Source of the DNA: Streptomyces sp. ISL-12
Lineage (GTDB): Bacteria; Actinomycetota; Actinomycetes; Streptomycetales; Streptomycetaceae
Reading direction: 5' to 3'
Length of the DNA: 40,439 nt
Assembly: GCF_018614415.1 (NCBI RefSeq)
Contig: NZ_JAGGOO010000118.1
Span: 1 to 40,439, forward strand
Shown: piece by piece, positions 37,357-40,439 of the stretch
Numbering within the stretch: position 1 is the stretch's first letter
How the letters are laid out: each line of letters begins with the position of its first letter
Program-made: the position numbers and the translations under genes
The notes under the pieces: generated by a model
What the model was told of the DNA's origin: nothing
What the model saw: only the letters and a program-made list of their open reading frames with translations
Database searches by the model: none

Positions 37357-40089
37357 GTGGCTTCCGCATCCGATCGCAACCCGATCATCATTGGCGGCCT
37401 TCCGAGTCAGGTTCCTGACTTCGACCCCGAGGAGACCCAGGAGTGGCTCGACTCCCTGGACGCCGCCGTCGACGCACGCGGCCGGGAGCGGGCCCGCTAC
37501 CTCATGCTGCGGCTGATCGAACGGGCCCGTGAGAAGCGCGTCGCCGTGCCCGAGATGCGCAGCACGGACTACGTCAACACGATCCCGACCAAGAGCGAGC
37601 CGTTCTTCCCGGGCAACGAGGAGATCGAGCGCAGGATCCTGAACGCCACCCGCTGGAACGCGGCCGTGATGGTCTCCCGCGCCCAGCGGCCCGGCATCGG
37701 CGTGGGCGGCCACATCGCCACGTTCGCCTCCTCCGCCTCCCTCTACGACGTCGGGTTCAACCACTTCTTCCGCGGCAAGGACGAGGGCGACGGCGGCGAC
37801 CAGGTCTTCTTCCAGGGCCACGCCTCGCCGGGCATCTACGCCCGCGCCTACCTCCTGGACCGTTTCGACGAGCGGCACCTGGACGGCTTCCGCCAGGAGA
37901 AGTCCAAGGCGCCGTACACGCTCTCGTCCTACCCCCACCCGCGCTCGATGCCGGACTTCTGGGAGTTCCCGACCGTCTCCATGGGCCTCGGCCCGATCGG
38001 CGCGATCTACCAGGCCCGGATGAACCGCTACATGCACGCGCGCGGGATCGCCGACACCTCGCGCTCGCACGTCTGGGCGTTCCTCGGCGACGGCGAGATG
38101 GACGAGCCCGAGTCCCTCGGCCAGCTCACCATCGCCGCCCGCGAGGGCCTGGACAACCTCACCTTCGTCGTCAACTGCAACCTCCAGCGCCTCGACGGCC
38201 CGGTGCGCGGCAACGGAAAGATCATCCAGGAACTGGAGTCGGTCTTCCGGGGCGCCGGCTGGAACGTCATCAAGCTCGTCTGGGACCGCACCTGGGACCT
38301 GCTGCTCGCCCAGGACCGCGACGGCGTCCTGGTCAACAAGATGAACACGACGCCGGACGGCCAGTTCCAGACCTACGCCACCGAGTCCGGCGCCTACATC
38401 CGCGACCACTTCTTCGGCGACGACCACCGGCTGCGCGCCATGGTCGAGAACATGACCGACGACCAGATCCTGCACCTGGGCCGCGGCGGCCACGACCACC
38501 GCAAGATCTACGCGGCGTACAAGGCGGCCCTGGAACACAAGGGCCAGCCGACCGTCATCCTCGCCAAGACCGTCAAGGGCTGGACGCTGGGCCCGAACTT
38601 CGAGGGCCGCAACGCCACGCACCAGATGAAGAAGCTGACGGTCGACGACCTCAAGCGCTTCCGCGACCGGCTGCACCTGCCGATCTCCGACCAGGAACTG
38701 GAGTCCGGCCCGCCGCCGTACTACCACCCCGGCCGGGAGACCGAGGAGATGCAGTACATGCACGACCGCCGCAAGGCGCTCGGCGGCTACGTCCCCACCC
38801 GCGTCGTCCGCGCGAAGCCGCTGCCACTGCCGGGCGAGCAGACGTACGCGACCGTGAAGAGGGGTTCCGGTCAGCAGTCCATCGCGACGACCATGGCCTT
38901 CGTCCGGCTCCTCAAGGACCTCATGCGGGACAAGGAGATCGGCAAGCGCTTCGTGCTGATCGCGCCGGACGAGTACCGCACGTTCGGCATGGACTCGTTC
39001 TTCCCGAGCGCGAAGATCTACAACCCGCTCGGCCAGCAGTACGAGTCGGTCGACCGGGACCTGCTGCTCGCGTACAAGGAGTCGCCGAACGGCCAGATGC
39101 TGCACGACGGCATCTCCGAGGCGGGCTGCACGGCATCCCTCATCGCCGCCGGCTCGGCGTACGCGACGCACGGCGAACCCCTCATCCCGGTCTACGTCTT
39201 CTACTCGATGTTCGGTTTTCAGCGCACCGGCGACCAGTTCTGGCAGATGGGCGACCAGCTCGCACGCGGTTTCGTACTGGGCGCGACCGCCGGCCGCACG
39301 ACCCTGACCGGCGAGGGACTGCAGCACGCGGACGGCCAGTCCCAGCTGCTGGCCTCGACCAACCCGGCGTGCGTGGCGTACGACCCCGCCTTCGGCTTCG
39401 AGATCGCCCACATCGTCAAGGACGGGCTGCGCCGGATGTACGGCCCGGACAGCGAGGACGTCTTCTACTACCTCACCGTCTACAACGAGCCGATCCAGCA
39501 CCCCGCCGAGCCCGAGAACGTCGACGTCGAGGGCATCCTCAAGGGCGTCTACCGCTTCAGCGAGGGCACGGGCGGCTCGATCCCGGCGCAGATCCTGGCG
39601 TCCGGCGTGGCGTTGCCGTGGGCGGTCGAGGCGCAGCGGATCCTCGCCGAGGAGTGGAACGTACGGGCCGACGTGTGGTCGGCGACCTCCTGGAACGAGC
39701 TGCGGCGCGAAGCGGTCGCCTGTGAGGAGCACAACCTGCTGCATCCGGAGGAGGAGCAGCGGGTGCCGTACGTGACACGGAAACTGGCGGGCTCCCAAGG
39801 GCCGTTCGTTGCCGTGTCCGACTGGATGCGGTCGGTGCCGGACCAGATCGCGCGGTGGGTGCCGGGGACGTACCAGTCACTGGGCGCGGACGGGTTCGGG
39901 TTCGCGGACACGCGGGGGGCGGCGCGGCGGTTCTTCCACATCGACGCGGAGTCGGTGGTGGTGGGGGTGCTGAGCGAGCTGGCGCGGGAGGGGAAGGTGG
40001 ACCGGTCGGTGCTGAAGCAGGCCGTGGACCGGTACCGGCTGCTTGATGTGTCGGCTGCGGATCCGGGAGTTGCCGGGGGCGACGCGTAG
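37357..40089 (+). CDS. aceE: Pyruvate dehydrogenase E1 component, homodimeric
   Basis: A thiamine-diphosphate enzyme of 910 residues that decarboxylates pyruvate and acetylates the E2 lipoyl domain of the pyruvate dehydrogenase complex. Features are VGGHIATFASSASLYDVGFNHFF, the ThDP/Mg motif GDGEMDEPES (Gly244-Asp245-Gly246) through VVNCNLQ, and the C-terminal transketolase-type domains with DSFFPSAKIYNPLGQQYESVD and GEGLQHADGQSQL. Length fits the AceE (E. coli-type) family and not the two-subunit E1. The GTG at 37357 follows AAGGA by five bases and gives the usual N-terminus ASASDRNPIIIGGLPSQVPD; the frame is open upstream to 37189 but without homology. The gene is followed by a dispersed repeat, not by E2 or E3 genes. 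Confidence 0.97.
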   Translation: MASASDRNPIIIGGLPSQVPDFDPEETQEWLDSLDAAVDARGRERARYLMLRLIERAREKRVAVPEMRSTDYVNTIPTKSEPFFPGNEEIERRILNATRWNAAVMVSRAQRPGIGVGGHIATFASSASLYDVGFNHFFRGKDEGDGGDQVFFQGHASPGIYARAYLLDRFDERHLDGFRQEKSKAPYTLSSYPHPRSMPDFWEFPTVSMGLGPIGAIYQARMNRYMHARGIADTSRSHVWAFLGDGEMDEPESLGQLTIAAREGLDNLTFVVNCNLQRLDGPVRGNGKIIQELESVFRGAGWNVIKLVWDRTWDLLLAQDRDGVLVNKMNTTPDGQFQTYATESGAYIRDHFFGDDHRLRAMVENMTDDQILHLGRGGHDHRKIYAAYKAALEHKGQPTVILAKTVKGWTLGPNFEGRNATHQMKKLTVDDLKRFRDRLHLPISDQELESGPPPYYHPGRETEEMQYMHDRRKALGGYVPTRVVRAKPLPLPGEQTYATVKRGSGQQSIATTMAFVRLLKDLMRDKEIGKRFVLIAPDEYRTFGMDSFFPSAKIYNPLGQQYESVDRDLLLAYKESPNGQMLHDGISEAGCTASLIAAGSAYATHGEPLIPVYVFYSMFGFQRTGDQFWQMGDQLARGFVLGATAGRTTLTGEGLQHADGQSQLLASTNPACVAYDPAFGFEIAHIVKDGLRRMYGPDSEDVFYYLTVYNEPIQHPAEPENVDVEGILKGVYRFSEGTGGSIPAQILASGVALPWAVEAQRILAEEWNVRADVWSATSWNELRREAVACEEHNLLHPEEEQRVPYVTRKLAGSQGPFVAVSDWMRSVPDQIARWVPGTYQSLGADGFGFADTRGAARRFFHIDAESVVVGVLSELAREGKVDRSVLKQAVDRYRLLDVSAADPGVAGGDA

Positions 40090-40439
40090 CGCGTCCGCTG
40101 GGGTTGTGGGGCGGCGGGGTTTCGGCTCCGTCGCCCTTGGCGTGCCCCGCGTTGTGGCTGAGGCGGGGTGGGTGGCGCGGCCCGGCGCTGGCCGGGTGCC
40201 GCCGCGCCCACCCTCCCCCACTCCCGGCTTCGCTCGAGCGGGGGACCCCCATCGCCCCTGGGGGTACCAGGCCGTTCAGGCACTGGGGGAGGCACGACTG
40301 CCCGCGGTTACGCGGCCTGCGCCGCCTGCGAGTGAGCGGCCCTGCCCCGCGCGAGTGGGCGGGTGCCGCATCCCCGCGCGGTTCCCGGTGCCGGGCGGGC
40401 GGGCGGAATGGGTACGTACCCGCAGTCGCGTACGGCGGG
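40090..40439. other. Non-coding region 3' of aceE to the window edge
   Basis: No gene is visible. Positions 40090-40147 show no clear hairpin terminator. The rest, to the edge, is the second copy of the dispersed repeat. Confidence 0.6.
40148..40439 (-). repeat. Dispersed intergenic repeat, copy 2 (inverted, cut by window edge)
   Basis: Read on the minus strand this matches 5342-5660 from its first base, so the element probably runs past the window edge. Copy 2 lacks the extra cactcgcgcggg duplication of copy 1. The gatgggggtcccccgctcga block and the adjacent gcgaagccgggagtggggga are intact. Both copies lie immediately 3' of a gene. Confidence 0.85.

Noticed and set aside
36997..39798. 933-codon open frame antisense to aceE
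   Set aside because: It lies on the opposite strand of a gene with clear homology and arises because GC-rich codon use suppresses stops; the translation has no family features.

Overview
The window is chromosomal DNA from a high-GC actinomycete, almost certainly Streptomyces. The evidence is very high GC at third codon positions, frequent GTG/TTG starts, long GC-rich hairpins as terminators, and a gene set typical of the Streptomyces core (GTG-started homodimeric aceE next to DUF3052 and AhpE, paralogous TerD genes, GT87-PAP2 fusion, FmdB with a CCGGGCCG tail). I found 37 protein genes and one tRNA. There is no transposase, integrase, phage gene or CRISPR array.

Region by region. 1-5.2 kb: nadE, a convergent GT87-PAP2 membrane fusion enzyme, and an MHS-type MFS transporter. 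5.2-5.7 kb: a gene-free stretch holding one copy of a dispersed repeat; a second, inverted copy lies at the right edge (40.1-40.4 kb). 5.7-14 kb: an O-methyltransferase, an FHA-like protein, a DUF1992 protein, two tandem paralogous small proteins of unknown role, a GNAT acetyltransferase, a 14-TM drug-efflux protein with a MarR-like domain fused to its C-terminus, a membrane protein with a peptidoglycan-binding domain, and a HAD sugar phosphatase whose 3' end has seeded a 27-bp tandem repeat. 14-18.1 kb: a GDT1/TMEM165 Mn/Ca transporter preceded by a clear yybP-ykoY manganese riboswitch; a secreted HNH nuclease with a candidate PHO box; a PhoD-type phosphatase; DoxX. 18.1-25.5 kb: SodC-like protein, DedA-like protein, DUF2277, a small unknown protein, tRNA-Val(UAC), a DUF4097 lipoprotein, a coiled-coil membrane protein, FmdB, and a NarL-type two-component system.

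25.5-36 kb is the most distinctive part. The two-component system is divergent from a DedA protein across a region with three tandem TGCGG-N4-CCGCA-like sites. Next comes a Ter stress-response locus. It has a translationally coupled operon (CitE-like aldolase, a PRTase-TRSP-StiP-PELOTA fusion, HAD phosphatase) that looks like a small-molecule biosynthetic module. Divergent from it is a TerD protein with a YGYP-repeat tail, followed by a TerA-like protein, a DUF475 (TerC-like) membrane protein and two canonical TerD proteins. 36-40.1 kb: AhpE peroxiredoxin, DUF3052, and divergent aceE, the E1 of pyruvate dehydrogenase.

Working together: the Ter block joins Ca-binding TerD proteins, a predicted metal-exporting membrane protein and a metabolite-producing operon. 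The GDT1 gene adds a manganese-responsive exporter. The nuclease and PhoD could form a nucleic-acid phosphate-scavenging pair if the PHO box is real. Several intergenic tandem repeats (15, 18, 27 and 33 bp) sit just 3' of genes and are the main unexplained structural signal.
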